NCBI GenBank assembly: GCA_026182355.1
Contig: JAPFBL010000368.1
Coordinates: 1-64,000, forward strand
Source: Hermatobates lingyangjiaoensis
Taxonomy: Eukaryota; Arthropoda; Insecta; Hemiptera; Hermatobatidae
Direction of reading: 5' to 3'
Length of the DNA stretch: 64,000 nt
Positions 10,560 to 21,448 of this stretch are shown piece after piece (position 1 is the first letter of the stretch; each line of letters begins with the position of its first letter). Below the pieces are notes generated by a model. That model had not been told where the DNA came from. It did not search any database and was given only the letters and a program-made list of their open reading frames with translations. The position numbers and the translations under genes were made by a program.

Positions 10560-11890
10560 TATTATATTTTTAATGGTTCTAAAACTATGTATAAAAATAT
10601 TTCTAAAAGCTGTTATTGACATCTTTTAAATAGCAATTGGGTGTAATTGAATTTTGAATTTGACTTTTAAATATCCAAAAGTAAATAATTGTCAATATAA
10701 TCATTGATAAATTGGTATTAATTAAATAACATTATATTCAATTTATAAAGAATGTCTATAATAACTAATTTTGAAATACAGGTTCTAAAATGTTTTTTTG
10801 TTTAATATTTCTCTTAGTAGTATACATCGTCAAAATTCTCTTAGTAGTAATATTTCTTTTGTATGAATATAAAATAATTTTTTTTATTTATCTTGATAGC
10901 AATCTATCTATATACTTATAAACTTCTGATGTTCTTGCTTGAGTAATTGGAAAATCGGAATACCTGTTAATTCTAGTTTATGACAAATTATTCAAATAAA
11001 TATTAAAGAAAACAGTGAGTAATATATTAATTTACAAATAATGGCATTAAAAAGAAACAAGAATGAAGAATAAATTCCCTTAACATAAGTCAACCAAAAT
11101 TAATGACTCCAGATACAAAATCTATTTCTCTTATAGAATAAACCTGACGAGTTTTTTTTTCAAAAGATCTCAGTCCAATTTTTGGAAATAGTTGTTTAGA
11201 CGGTGTTTTTTTTTTATTTCGCATATTTACTGTTAATTCTTGTCATACATATATATACAAAACAAATTGTATTTATCAGGAATCGGTCAGTTTTCCAGGT
11301 TCAAATCAAACTTTCAAAGCCGTTTTGATTTAACAATCCTATTAGGAACTTAAGCAATTAGGAACTTAAACTGATGTATAAAATTCCGAAAGTATATATA
11401 ATAAACTATTTCATTAGAGGTTTAAAATGAATAATTTTAGAAATGTCAACTTGAACACAAATGTTCAGCTTTAATACAAATGTTCTAAGTTAATATTATA
11501 AAAACACATTTCTTCCATTAATGTTATTTTCTGTTAGGTAAAATAAATGGAATATTTCAATTCACAGGTTTTGTTTGTACTAAATATGCTTGATTGTGTA
11601 TATATCTTGAATTGATGTTTCATTTATTTATGTAATAAAATAAATGATTTTTTTACTTTTTAATGATTTTATGTTTGATTAAATATACTTATTGTGTATA
11701 TATCTTAAAACATATTAAGAATACTATATCAAAAGCTTAGACCATATAATAATCTTTGTTTTCATGACTTAATAACAAGAAATAGCAATAACAGTTATTC
11801 CTGTCAATCGCATTCAATGAATGTATATTATTATTCGCTATAATTTATTAACATTGACTACACAAGAGGTCACGGGTCGTCTAGTAATCA
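10560..11890 (+). repeat. Family-D dispersed repeat (copy 1)
   Basis: This 1.3-kb AT-rich repeat is shared with 27785-28875 (same strand) and 37235-38455 (opposite strand). Shared landmarks in order are AATATTAAAGAAAACAGTGA, TAGAATAAACCTGA, the segment TCAGTTTTCCAGGTTCAAAT at about 11288, GAATAATTTTAGAAAT, AATAGCAATAACAGTTAT, and an end near CACAAGAGGTCACGGGT. It has no TIR or long open frame. The central CAGTTTTCCAGGTTCAAATC also occurs in family-E foldbacks, which hints at a retroelement relationship. Confidence 0.75.
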
Positions 11891-12682
11891 TTAATTTTAA
11901 AAATAGAAATTTGTTAAACATTGGTATTGTAGGTCAGAAATTATTTGTAAATGCTCTGATTGAAAGAGTTTCATTAGTTTCTCAGATGCACGGTAGATAG
12001 CAGGAATGTCCCCTCTCTTTAATCTTGATAGATTCTTTCTGACAATGTTTCTATTTTTTAATTGATAAAATAGAAAATATTTTATAAATTAGATATTATT
12101 ATGAAAATATATTAAAACAACAGCAATTTTGTTTCTTTCATTGATATTGATTTTGTGTTTCTCATTACACTAATTATAAAAACAGTATACTATAATGAAA
12201 TAGTATAATTACATTTTCCTGAACGATGATATAATAATAAATACATTATTAAGAATAATAAAATCATATTATAATAATGCATATTTAAGTTTCGATAATT
12301 TCGTTATGCATTTTTTCAACTGAATTGAAAAAAACGATGAATATTTTAAGAAGCCAGTTTCGCATGATACACTCAAGTTAAGAGTTGATTTGAATTTTTC
12401 TTTTCTCGACGAAATAATCGAATCCCTATATTGAAAGATGAATCAATCCGTACCTCCAGGGCTGCCCTAAATCTTTTGATGAAGCAAATAGCATCATCTA
12501 AAATATCTAGTAATCCTAATCGTAAACTGATATAAAGGGATGTGACTCAGAAACCTGAAGAGCAGGATCACGAATGAGATAAAACTACTTCTAATTTATT
12601 AAGTGATTGGCAGTAATTTATATGAAGTATAAAAAGGGTTGTTTCTCTACTTGTATTTTCTTTCCTTGTACCATATATCAGT
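11891..12682. other. AT-rich non-coding DNA, nothing recognised
   Basis: I recognise no gene, RNA or repeat unit here. Confidence 0.6.
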
Positions 12683-12972
12683 GGGGGGCCAGCTTAGCTG
12701 AATGGCATAGTATACCTACTCTGGGCCTTGATTTATTAACGTGGGAGGTGAATAAATCTGGGCACGTCGTCTCTCAGAGAGAACGCTGAGCCATCGGTCC
12801 CGAGCCTGTACGATGTGAGATACTCGTTAAAGATACCTACTCTAAAAATTTACTTGATTTAGGCAAAATTTAAGACTATAAATGTGGAATTAATCTTAAT
12901 TTTATGGTATCAGAAAGGGCCAGTATTCACTCTATGTGTGTTCCCTCGTGGGACAGCTACTACAATCTAACT
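12683..12972 (+). mobile_element. tRNA-derived SINE with deleted B-box region
   Basis: The head has GGCCAGCTTAGCTGAATGGC (A-box area), then jumps directly to GGGCCTTGATTTATTAACGT, so the B-box segment seen in the 31704 and 59374 copies is missing. The body is well kept (GAGCCATCGGTCCCGAGCCT, TTACTTGATTTAGGCAAAAT). The tail is CTATGTGTGTTCCCTCGTGG. Loss of the B box would make it a dead copy. Confidence 0.75.
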
Positions 12973-13731
12973 TATCCCTATATTATTGTAGTTACAATAA
13001 AAATAAAACGAAAAATAAAAGTATAATGCAATTAAAATCCTTTTTTTTTTTACTTTTTCCGATCGGTAATCTGCAACATAATTTAAGAAGCCTATTTTAA
13101 AATGACTTTGTTTTTTGAAAAAAAAGTGCTATAGACTAAGGAAGAGATAGTGAGAATATTATTATTTTGTCTCTTTTTGAGATTATTTACCAAATATATT
13201 TCATAATTATTAATATTATATTCTTGCTGCTAACTACTTAATGCTTCAGGCGAACTTTTCTGATACTTTTAGAAGAAAAGAAAGACATCGTTGGGATATT
13301 AATTATGTCGGCAGTGCTTGTTTAAATTATAAATGAGCGCCTTGAGGCTTAAATTGCTCCCTCTTGACCAATCTTTCAGTGAAGCCTCATTCATTTAAAA
13401 ACATTATAAATATTTAGAGTGGTTACAAATAATGGAGTAATTTATAGTAAAGAAACTTTAAACTTTAATTTTTCAGATTTTAATAAACTATTTCAGCGAA
13501 TTTTTTAACTCTTGTTATATATAGAATAAAATATATCGGAACAGTAGTTATATATACTAAGATTTATGTATATACCATGATGTCATATAAACACGTTAAA
13601 TCAACATTAAACCGAATTAAGATATTCAGAAATTAACCTAAATTTTTTAACAAGTTAAGAGTTATCATCAGAGGGTCATTCAGCCCTATTCACGTTTTGT
13701 GACTCTGATGAGGTTCATTACTTGGTCAAAT
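12973..13731. other. Non-coding DNA; small CTGATGA inverted repeat
   Basis: It is mostly unremarkable AT-rich sequence. At about 13671-13711, TCATCAGAG and CTCTGATGA form a short inverted pair around a 25-nt loop, another small relative of the foldback core motif. I saw nothing coding. Confidence 0.5.
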
Positions 13732-14089
13732 TAGTACATTTCTCGGAAGGAGAAAGGAAGTTACTTTCTCCCGAAACGTAGAGAGCCTGAATGGACATTA
13801 TCAATGTGCAGATTCTGCAAAAAAGAGGAAGAAATATCGTTGCACCTGCTGACTGACTCGTAAGGCAACTTTGCTGCACAGAGGTAGGTGCATCTCGACA
13901 CTCAACAAAACCATAGAAAAACTTTTACCGCTGGAACCAGCAAAAGTGCTGAGCTTCTTGGAGGCGTTGAAGCTAACTGCTGGGGTACTTTAGTACAGAA
14001 GAGCGGAAGTAAAATAGTTTTTTTTTAAGACACAGTGCTATAGGCACCCTCAAATAATAATAATAAAAACAAATAATAGTACATTTCTC
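13732..14089 (+). mobile_element. 5'-truncated LINE tail with 13-bp TSD
   Basis: The insert 13745-14076 is bounded by perfect 13-bp direct repeats TAGTACATTTCTC (13732-13744 and 14077-14089), a target-site duplication. It ends in (AAT)n-like sequence. It carries the 3' end of the non-LTR ORF2: in the best frame CRFCKKEEE..LHLL, then a tail ending LNKTIEKLLPLEPAKVL, the zinc-knuckle region that follows the RNase H domain in I/R1/Jockey-type elements. Its 5' edge contains a GGAGAAAG/CTTTCTCC hairpin followed by CGAAACG, and it shares a small deletion with the copy at 42331. Both features suggest a non-autonomous derivative. Confidence 0.85.
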
Positions 14090-14520
14090 ACTGCTCTTTG
14101 TAGGCTGATGCATATCAGGCTAAAATAAAATAATATAATATCAAATATATATATTCAAACAGAGAGTACAATAGGTCATGGCAGGGAATGATAAACTCCA
14201 AGGTAGACCTAAGACTAGGCCTGATAAACAGACTCCTCAGTCTGCCAGACAACACCTCTGGTATGACATACCCACATTGAAGGTTTATATATGGTGTCAA
14301 ACAGAACTGTTTAATCTTGGGAGTAGCTTAAACAAGTCGACAACCCAAGTCAAATAATGATAAGTGATTTGTCTCTCAATGCTAGCATAAATGTAGTGAT
14401 TCTATGTAATGTCATTTCACGTCTAAACTACTGTAAAAATTCAAAAATATGACTAATATCTTTGAAACGAAACAACAGGTCTTCGTCTAAGTCTTTAGTC
14501 TTGCTGAGACAAGTGATATA
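14090..14520. other. Non-coding; diverged family-1 arm at 14451-14500
   Basis: The segment GACTAATATCTTTGAAACG...GGTCTTCGTCTAAGTC is a diverged copy of the minus-strand arm of the 3544 foldback (ACTAAGATCTTTCAACCG...GGTCTTCGTCAGAGTC). No second arm is seen. The rest is unremarkable. Confidence 0.5.
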
Positions 14521-14622
14521 GGACTCCGTCCTTCAGAGAGGATGTTAAGCCGTCACTCTACAATATCAATTACTCGTTAATGATCCTACTTTTAAATCCA
14601 CTTGTATTATGGAAAATTTAGG
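14521..14622 (+). mobile_element. SINE body fragment
   Basis: This is a truncated copy with CTTCAGAGAGGATGTTAAGC, a decayed CGTCACTCTACAATATCA in place of the usual CGGTTCC...GATGTCA, and CTCGTTAATGATCCTACT. The tRNA-like head is absent. Confidence 0.65.
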
Positions 14623-14639
14623 ACTCTCTGAATATTTTG

Positions 14640-15466
14640 GGAATGATATAGAAATAACATCAGTATTAATTGAGAAAATAAATATCAAAATTTTTCAAAA
14701 ACTAATGTGGACAGTTTTGCAGGAAAATTTAAAAATGTTGACATAAAATTGATGCTGAAAGCTTGTCGACGTGATAGAGATCACATCGTTTGACGGCCCA
14801 AAATAAAATTATTCCAACAAATAGCAGCTTTTAAGAGAATGAGGTGAACATTTTTTCAGCATTATACAGACGGAAAGGAGTGCTGCGTTTAATTTTTTTT
14901 TTATGCTGAATGGCTAACAATAGAAGAATGAAATTACAAAAAAAAATACTACAAATTAATTTACAATAAAAAAAAGTTTAATGAAGTTCTTCTTACCATA
15001 AAAAGCATATCAAGCATTTTTGAAGGTTTGATAAAAAATGTAAAATTAAATTCAGAAACATAAAAAAAGCAATCATCGTCATTTCTCTACAATTTTGCAC
15101 CTGTTCGTCTTCAGGAGATGTTTAAAATTAATGTCAGTAATTAAGAAAAGCAATATTGAGGCCCATACAAGGTGACATCTAGCGTAGCAAAATGATACTA
15201 AGTGGAAAGTAAAAAAAAAGCATAAATATGTTTTGAGTGTCTCAAAAAAAGTTAGAGTTTATAAGAATCAATATGCCAGCAACTTAATTTAATTTCAATT
15301 AATCTTCATTTGAAAATCCTTTAAAGAATGATTCCTTTTGGTTTTTTTTATTTATTTATTACAAATCTTATTAAATCAGAAAGTAGACTTTTATGAATGA
15401 AATTTATTTCTTATTTGAAAAGAAACATAAATTGAATTTTAATCTGGGCCATAAAACTTCGTAAAA
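14640..15466. other. Non-coding; degenerate core on minus strand near 15100
   Basis: At 15088-15120 the minus strand reads CATCTCCTGAAGACGAACAG followed by GTGCAAAATTG, a degenerate CTGAAGA unit whose stem no longer pairs cleanly. I see nothing else. Confidence 0.45.
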
Positions 15467-15906
15467 ATCTATATAAATAAAAGGAAGGTTTTTGTCTGTA
15501 CATTGCTTAAAACTCACTCATTTCAAGTTATCTTTACGTTTTACGCATTGGAGAAACCGAATGCACAATTAGAAAAATGTATGTCTGTTTGTTTGTTCAA
15601 AAATAACTCAGCCATATTTGGATATGTCTAATTTAAAAGCTAAGATTTGAATAGATTAGAAATTCAACGTTTAAGCGAAGTTATGAACTTTTAAGCTGTG
15701 TTTGGCTACCTACACAGTATATCAACTACCTAGGTGTAGTTAGGTACTGTGTAGTAGGTGCCTACCTACTTTCTACAGTAACAGGCACCTAAAAACACCC
15801 GTATGTTTTTAAAACAAATAATTTTTTTTTTCTTTAGTGTATGAAACGTAAGGATAAGTTGAATGAGTGAGTTTGAAGCATTGTACAGACAAAACCTGTA
15901 TAGATA
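15467..15906. mobile_element. MITE-like element with 60-75-bp inverted ends (family G)
   Basis: The left end 15467-15542 (ATCTATATAAATAAAAGGAA ... TTTTTGTCTGTACATTGC) and right end 15845-15905 (AACGTAAGGATAAGTTGAA ... ATTGTACAGACAAAACCTG) are diverged inverted repeats. The interior holds a dense set of inverted copies of CTACCTACACAGTAT-like sequence (15700-15790). The TATATAAATAAAAGGAAGG start resembles ends often seen in Helitron-like non-autonomous elements, but no CTRR hairpin end was found, so the superfamily is left open. Confidence 0.6.
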
Positions 15907-16340
15907 TAAAAATATTATTAAGTGCCTGATACCGTAGCAAGTAGGTATTTTTAGTCAATTTTAATTTCTTTTGCGTTTATCATAATTTGCTCGCTTTAAA
16001 CAAAATGTGTCCTACTTGTCCGGGTGCTAAATAAGAAGTATGTCTAGAATAAAATCAAATTTGAGCTCAGTATCTAAAGCTGAATAACGTAAAAGTGACT
16101 CCAGATCTAATGATAGTTATCGACTGCCCTAATAATAATACTTTCTTCTATTATGTTATGTCTAATAATGTTTTCGTTAATACAAGTATTTTCATTTTTG
16201 ATTTTTTGTAAAATACTTGTGAAAGAAGAGCAGCACTTCTCCTAGTAGTAAATATAATATTAAAAATGATTGCATTTGCTAGTCTGTGTATTGACTGAGT
16301 ATTCCTCGAAGGAATAATTTTCATAAATACATCCATTTAC
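15907..16340 (+). repeat. Family-G downstream repeat (copy 1)
   Basis: The sequence from AAGTGCCTGATACCGTAGCA through TAGAATAAAATCAAATTTGA to GTCGAT-type sequence near 16120 matches 31150-31440, including GAGCTCAGTATCTAAAGCTG. The repeat therefore extends past the inverted right end, and the true element may be longer than the 440-bp MITE-like part. Confidence 0.6.
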
Positions 16341-17340
16341 TTGGAAATTGAATGATATAGCTAGAAACAGTCTTATACGGGTGGGTAGACTGGCTTGTAT
16401 TTTTAATATTGTAGGTCGATAAAAGATGGAAGAATCCAAGTGTAGGTGTCAAAGTGTCGAATGTGAATGGGAGAACGCTTTAGAACAGTGTCGTGCGTGT
16501 TTCGAAACAATAGACAAAGTGAATCAATCGCGTAGAAGTTAGACCATTACTGATTTTAAATACCAGTTTGAAATTATTTGTTCAAATGAATAAAGTAATT
16601 AACAAATAGTTAATGGGCAATAGATTTATAGTGATGCAGTTAGGAAAACGCCTTGTACTTTTACATTTATGATCGGTAGCAGTCACTAAATGACCTTCGA
16701 AAAACACTATATTATACTGCATCAGCCGTAAAACATACCAAATAGTCTACACTCAACTTTACTACAAGTAAACCAATCATCGGACTATTAATTTAATTCT
16801 ATGATATATTTTAATCCTGCATTACCATTTATAAAAATAGTATAACAGTATTTTGTTTGTTTCAGTCTCCTGACACTTACGGTGCTCAGAGGGTAAATCC
16901 CAAATCAGTTGCCCAAGAGACATTTATTGATAACACACACATAATTGATAACAACACTATATTGCAGTGGTTAAATTACTAAAACTAAAACTATACTTAT
17001 TAACGTGCTTTCAATCTCATAGATCATCTTAAGACAAACAATTTACAAAGAAATAATAAAAAGTATGGATTAAATCGACTGTAAGTAACAAAAGGGGGTA
17101 AAAAACTACACTATTGTGATAAGTGATATGATGGTCCGATGCTACCGCACTCTACCGTTGACACTTGGAACTAAATATATTAAAAGTCTTATAAAAGATA
17201 CAATAATTATTCGTAGAGATACAGGAAATGGTACATAAAGAAGTTTTGATATAAATAAGAGACTAAATAACAAAATACTATTAGTACTAGTATTTACAAT
17301 GGTAATATAAAATGTCATACATAATAATCTTAAAAGTTTA
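16341..17340. other. Non-coding DNA with solo family-A terminus
   Basis: At 16747-16775, CTACACTCAACTTTACTACA followed by AGTAAACC matches the family-A terminal motif, without recognisable family-A interior. No gene is seen. Confidence 0.5.
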
Positions 17341-17344
17341 ATTA

Positions 17345-17510
17345 AAAATAAATATTAAATAAGAGTCAGTTGGGTTTCGACTCTGAGGAAGACTGCTTGT
17401 TATGGTTGAAAGATCTTAGTCTTTTTTTTTCCCCACTCCATATTGTGGTTTGATCATTGATTGTTATTTCACGTGTTTATGTGAAATCTTGTAAAACATA
17501 TATGTATATA
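17345..17510 (+). repeat. Single-arm family-1 foldback unit
   Basis: From GAGTCAGTTGGGTTTCGACT the sequence runs through CTGAGGAAGACTGCTTGTTA, TGGTTGAAAGATCTTAGTC, and GTGGTTTGATCATTGATTG to the palindrome TTATTTCACGTGTTTATGTG. This is the right half of the 3544 foldback with its junction motif, without the left arm. A TA-rich tract follows. Confidence 0.65.
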
Positions 17511-17519
17511 TATTACTTT

Positions 17520-17650
17520 GGTAAGATAATTTTCTCTCCTTTCTTACTTTGTTTACTCTGTGATGACATAAAGTAAAAGGCCTCAACGCATTTAATTCTT
17601 TTGTTTCTCTTTTTCCTTGTGGTTTAGATTTAATTTAAATATAATTTTTT
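17520..17650 (+). repeat. Single-arm unit of the 33722 foldback family
   Basis: It contains TACTTTGTTTACTCTGTGATGACATAAAGTAAAAGGCCTC, then TCTTTTTCCTTGTGGTTTA. These match the right arm at 33850-33935 (ACTCTCTGATGACACGAAGTGAAAAGTCTC ... GTGGTTTAAAC). It follows directly after the family-1 unit. Confidence 0.6.
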
Positions 17651-17689
17651 TTCTTATAAGACTTCGACCTCAGGAAAAAAAAATTTACG

Positions 17690-17862
17690 AATATTGGGTT
17701 AAGAACACAAATCGTTATGATATATATAAAAACTTTAACAAATAGGAAAGAACACAGAAAGTCACTACCGAACTCACTTCGATATTTCGACATCCGTTGT
17801 CATCAGGAAGAAGTGCGAAGTACTGGTGTTAAGAAGCAAACTTCTTCTTATTATACATGTAA
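17690..17862 (-). repeat. Single-arm unit of the 30321 foldback family
   Basis: AAAGAACACAGAAAGTCACTACCGAACTCACTTCGATATTTCGACATCCG, then GTCATCAGGAAGAAGTGCGAAGTACT, matches the left arm of the foldback at 30321. On the minus strand the core reads CTGATGA, C, AAC, GGAT, GTC, GAAATATCG, with one weak pair in the stem. It ends at a TA tract. Confidence 0.65.
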
Positions 17863-17864
17863 TA

Positions 17865-18071
17865 TATATATATATATATATATATGATCAAACCACGATA
17901 AGAAATGGGAAAATAAGACTAAGATCTTTCAACCGTAACAAGCGGTCTTCGTCAGAGTCAAAAACTGAACTGACGAAGACCGCTTGTTACGGTTGAAAGA
18001 TCTTAGTCTTGTTTTCCCATTTCTTATTGTGGTTTGATCATTGATAGTTATTTCACGTGTTTATGTGAAAT

Positions 18072-18108
<37 letters not shown>
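17865..18108. repeat. Family-1 foldback (70-bp arms) between two (TA)n tracts
   Basis: The arms 17885-17954 and 17971-18040 are inverted with two mismatches around a 16-nt loop. At 17970 the plus strand reads CTGACGA, A, GACCG, CTTGTTA, CGGTT, GAAAG. Here both strands retain CTGACGA, unlike the 3544 copy. (TA)n runs lie at 17865-17886 and 18073-18108, and the second leads into the family-C body. The junction palindrome TTTCACGTGTTTATGTGAAA lies between the foldback and the TA tract. Confidence 0.8.
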
Positions 18109-18111
<3 letters not shown>

Positions 18112-18116
<5 letters not shown>

Positions 18117-18478
18117 CCCAAACTTACATAGAAGAACATAGTTTATAAAACAAAATACACTTTTTGAAATGAATTTTATGAATCTTATTTAGAAAAGAAA
18201 ATGAAGAACCTAAAAAAAAATTACCTTGTGTGGAGGATGTTTCAATAAAGAATTTAAAAAAAACCTAAAAAATTTGTCTATCCTTGAAAATTATGCATTT
18301 TAAGATATACTTCCATGATTTTTCAAAAAAAAAAACACAATACAAATTATTACCCTTGACATCATTCTAATGAAGCATATTTTATACTGCTTTGAATAAC
18401 ACTTTTATGTTTCATCACAAAAGACGTATTTATCATTTTAATCATGCTAATATATCTAATCATATTATTATAGGCTAG
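18112..18478 (-). repeat. Family-C repeat body (copy 2)
   Basis: The reverse complement matches 3180-3488 with the same internal order, and lies on the same side of the foldback relative to its own orientation. This parallel arrangement is the main evidence that body, (TA)n and foldback travel together. Confidence 0.65.
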
Positions 18479-18479
18479 T

Positions 18480-19415
18480 CATTGAAACGAGAAGAACTCA
18501 TTGAATAATATTTTCAATGAAAATATAAAACAGATTTCCAAGTACATAAAAGGATTAAGCCCCATGCGTTATTCGTGTGTACAGTAATATTGACATACTT
18601 ATTACATTGCTATTTTCTTTTTCTAAACATTTTCTATATTTATAAAAAACAATAGCAAGTAAACATGAAGTTTATGAGAAAGAAAGTTTTTTTTTTAATT
18701 TTAAAATTAAAATGTTTAGTAATTATCGTCAATCGCTGATGATATAAATCATCAAAATAGACTCATTAAAAATAATAAGTAATAAATGTGAAAGAATTTA
18801 GAAGTTAATTATAGTTGCCAAATTTTCGATTATGTTGTTAAGAATGCAATGACCTCCTGCAAGCATTATATGACTTATGGAGTGCTTTGTGTTTTGGCTA
18901 AACTGGTCAACGAGCAGTTTAAAACCAGTAACAATTGTAGCAACTTTACGAGACAAAAAGACCCTAATGATGGAAGAAAGGTCAATAAAAACTACTTGGT
19001 GAAACAGTTTGTGTCGCTAAACGAGTCCTTCAACATGCAATGGTTGAATTCAAAACGATCGCATTTCGTCTCGACTGTGGATTAGTTAAAGACTCGTAAG
19101 AAACAAACTAGGTCCCTTCACCATTCTCGAGAGGCTTCTCGATCAATTAAATTTGTTTCACAAAACTGGTTACTATCTAGAAATAGAATATGTTTTTAAT
19201 AGCAGTTGCGGTCCTATAATTTTTTTTTCATATTCTTGATACCATGTTCTGAAAATAGAAATGAAATGATGATTTCGTTCAAGCAAAACACAATCTAGTT
19301 TATATTTTTCAAAAGAGTTAACAAAAGTATTATATTTGGTTGTACTGGCCGTCCCACGAGACCCACATAGGTCAAAGATTGGCACTTTATTATACCAAAA
19401 AAATAAACATTTTAC
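18480..19415. other. Non-coding DNA with one uncharacterised 78-codon ORF
   Basis: The plus-strand frame 18849-19085 is less AT-biased than its surroundings and contains several Lys, Asn and Cys residues. I recognise no domain and no splice context, so it is not called as a gene. The rest of the interval shows nothing. Confidence 0.4.
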
Positions 19416-19417
19416 TT

Positions 19418-19580
19418 TGGGAGTTTTAAATTTTGACTAATTCAAGTTCATTTAGATTAGGAACTTTTAACAAGTATCTGATATTTCTATTCTAAGGGGG
19501 CGCAATCATTTCACCCCACAATGAGTATCTGACATCGTACAGACGCGGACCGACGGCTTAACCTCCTCTATTCAGCAGAT
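19418..19580 (-). mobile_element. Two SINE body fragments
   Basis: The first (19418-19485) is GGGAGTTTTAAATTTTGACT ... AACAAGTATCTGATATT. The second (19519-19575) restarts the same region: ATGAGTATCTGACATCGTAC, then GACCGACGGCTTAACCTCCT. Overlap of the same body part means two partial copies or an internal rearrangement. No tRNA-like head is present. Confidence 0.6.
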
Positions 19581-19711
19581 CTTGCAGGTAAAATCCTTAG
19601 GTGATAGTATGTAAATTGATCTCTGTTGTAATACTACAGGAAACTTTGGTTAGTTCGTCTTAAGTGGACAGAAGTCTGCCGCCCAGGAATAATACCTATG
19701 TATCCCTAAGT

Positions 19712-20233
19712 TACCGTCGTTTTCCGAAAATAAGACACTGTCTTACTTTCTTTTTAGGCCAAAAATACGTGCATGTACGGTTTATTTTCGGAAGAGGACT
19801 TCAAATGCAATAAGTAGATTTATATACCTTTGTTTAAAACTTATCTATATACAGAAATTTAAATTTACTCAAATACAGTCATGTCATCTTCTAGAACATC
19901 GTGATAAATTATAAAATTCCGAATTCCGCTCTGATTTTCCTCCAAATCCATTTTCTGCAGAATAATTGGTCTAAATCTTCTTGACTAAGTAGACTGCTTG
20001 AAACCAACTAGGTAAAGAGGAATTATTGGAAAATTTTGTTCCAAAGGATTCTCCAAAATATTAGGGCATCTAGAGATACCACCTAAATTCAACAGTATTT
20101 ATTAAAAAATTATATTTTTCACATTATTTTAACCAGGGCTTATTTTCGGGGGAGGGTTTATAGTACAAAAAGTCCTGAAAATCACGCTAGGGCTTATATT
20201 CAAAGGATGTATTATTTTCGGAAAAAGACGGTA
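19712..20233 (+). mobile_element. TA-flanked MITE with CCGTC ends (copy 1)
   Basis: The left end TACCGTCGTTTTCCGAAAAT and the right end ATTTTCGGAAAAAGACGGTA are inverted. A TA dinucleotide on each side fits a TA target duplication, as used by Tc1/mariner/pogo-type transposases. A second inner set of ATTTTCGG/CCGAAAAT-like boxes lies just inside the right end. The element is about 520 bp with no ORF, hence non-autonomous. It shares its interior with 54716-55245 (CTGATTTTCCTCCAAATC, TTCTGCAGAAT). The superfamily is inferred from the TSD and TIR type only. Confidence 0.8.
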
Positions 20234-21448
20234 TTATGCACACCAGGTTATTTTCTAATGGGAATAAATTAATACCCTGAACTTAAATTCAGTTATAAGA
20301 TTCGAATTAGTCTCGTGTCCCAGAGTCTTGCACCTCTGGACTTACTGTTAAGTTGATGTTTATCGGAGTGTCCTGTTTTTGATTTGATTTTGTGTTATGA
20401 CCAATAAATGTTATGACAGAATTGACAACAAATGAAACATTATTGTAATAATACGTTTACTAATAATTGTGTAGATATTCTAGATTTTTATTTTCTGTTA
20501 CGAGTTTTGCTACCGTGTCGCAAAACATTTTCAAACATTACAAATAGATGATGACTTTTGTTTTAAACAATCATTTAATCCAATTTATCTCAGTTCATAT
20601 TCAATTGGCTTAATCAAATTATATTACAAACTTGTAGAAAGATTTCTTTAAATCTCTCGCAGGATATAATTTGACAAGCTATTTAATTAACTTTTATAAG
20701 AAAGTATAAACGAGTAAAGATTTTGTTGAAGTTTGCGAGTGTCAAGTTAATAGCTGCTTGTCCAATTGTTCTTTAAACTCGATAGGAGTTGACGAAAATC
20801 TAATTTGTAGCATTTCGAAGCATTCAAACTGTTTGCTCTTGTTTCTTTAAATGACACCTATTCTTGGATCAAAAACTATTTCGATCAAATCATTTGAGAT
20901 TACCGTTTTAATTTGTTCTCTGTGAGAGCTTGTATTAAAGTCATTATGATTCCTGTTTATTTGAACACCGTCTATTTAGTCCAATATTACAAGATTTTTC
21001 TTCCGCGATTATCCACTATTTCTGGTTCAATCAAACCCAAGAGTGAATAAATGCAATGAAAGTTGACTTTTTAATTTACAAAATTAATAGATTTTGGTCC
21101 CAATGTACAGCTTGGACTGATCCCTTCACCTCTGTCCTGTACAATCTCTACATCAATCGAATAATGAATTTGGCAGCCAGTGAGAAAGCGAGTTAACCCA
21201 GTATTTATTTCTGTGAAATGTGTTTACAATAAAACAATACTTCAAATTGGTATTTTACTAAATTTGTAAAACCTGTTTAAAAAGATGACGTAAAAAATCA
21301 ATAAATAGAAATATAGTTCTTCTAACAAATAACTATATATTATATAACTAGCAGCGTTAATACAAAAGAAGATAATATTGTAAACATATAAAACACTAAT
21401 GCTACATTAAATATTATTACTAGTACCATAAAGTTTTTATGGTAGAAA
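20234..21448. other. Non-coding DNA, nothing recognised
   Basis: No gene, RNA or repeat unit is recognised, although base composition is less extreme than average. A CTTACTGTTAAGTTGATG..., ACCAATAAATGTTATGAC-type segment near 20400 is not repeated elsewhere here. Confidence 0.5.

Noticed and set aside
17970..17999. Calling a confirmed hammerhead ribozyme
   Set aside because: The core has an extra base before stem II, and I could not find a convincing stem I/stem III with a cleavable site in the monomer. It is reported only as a candidate.
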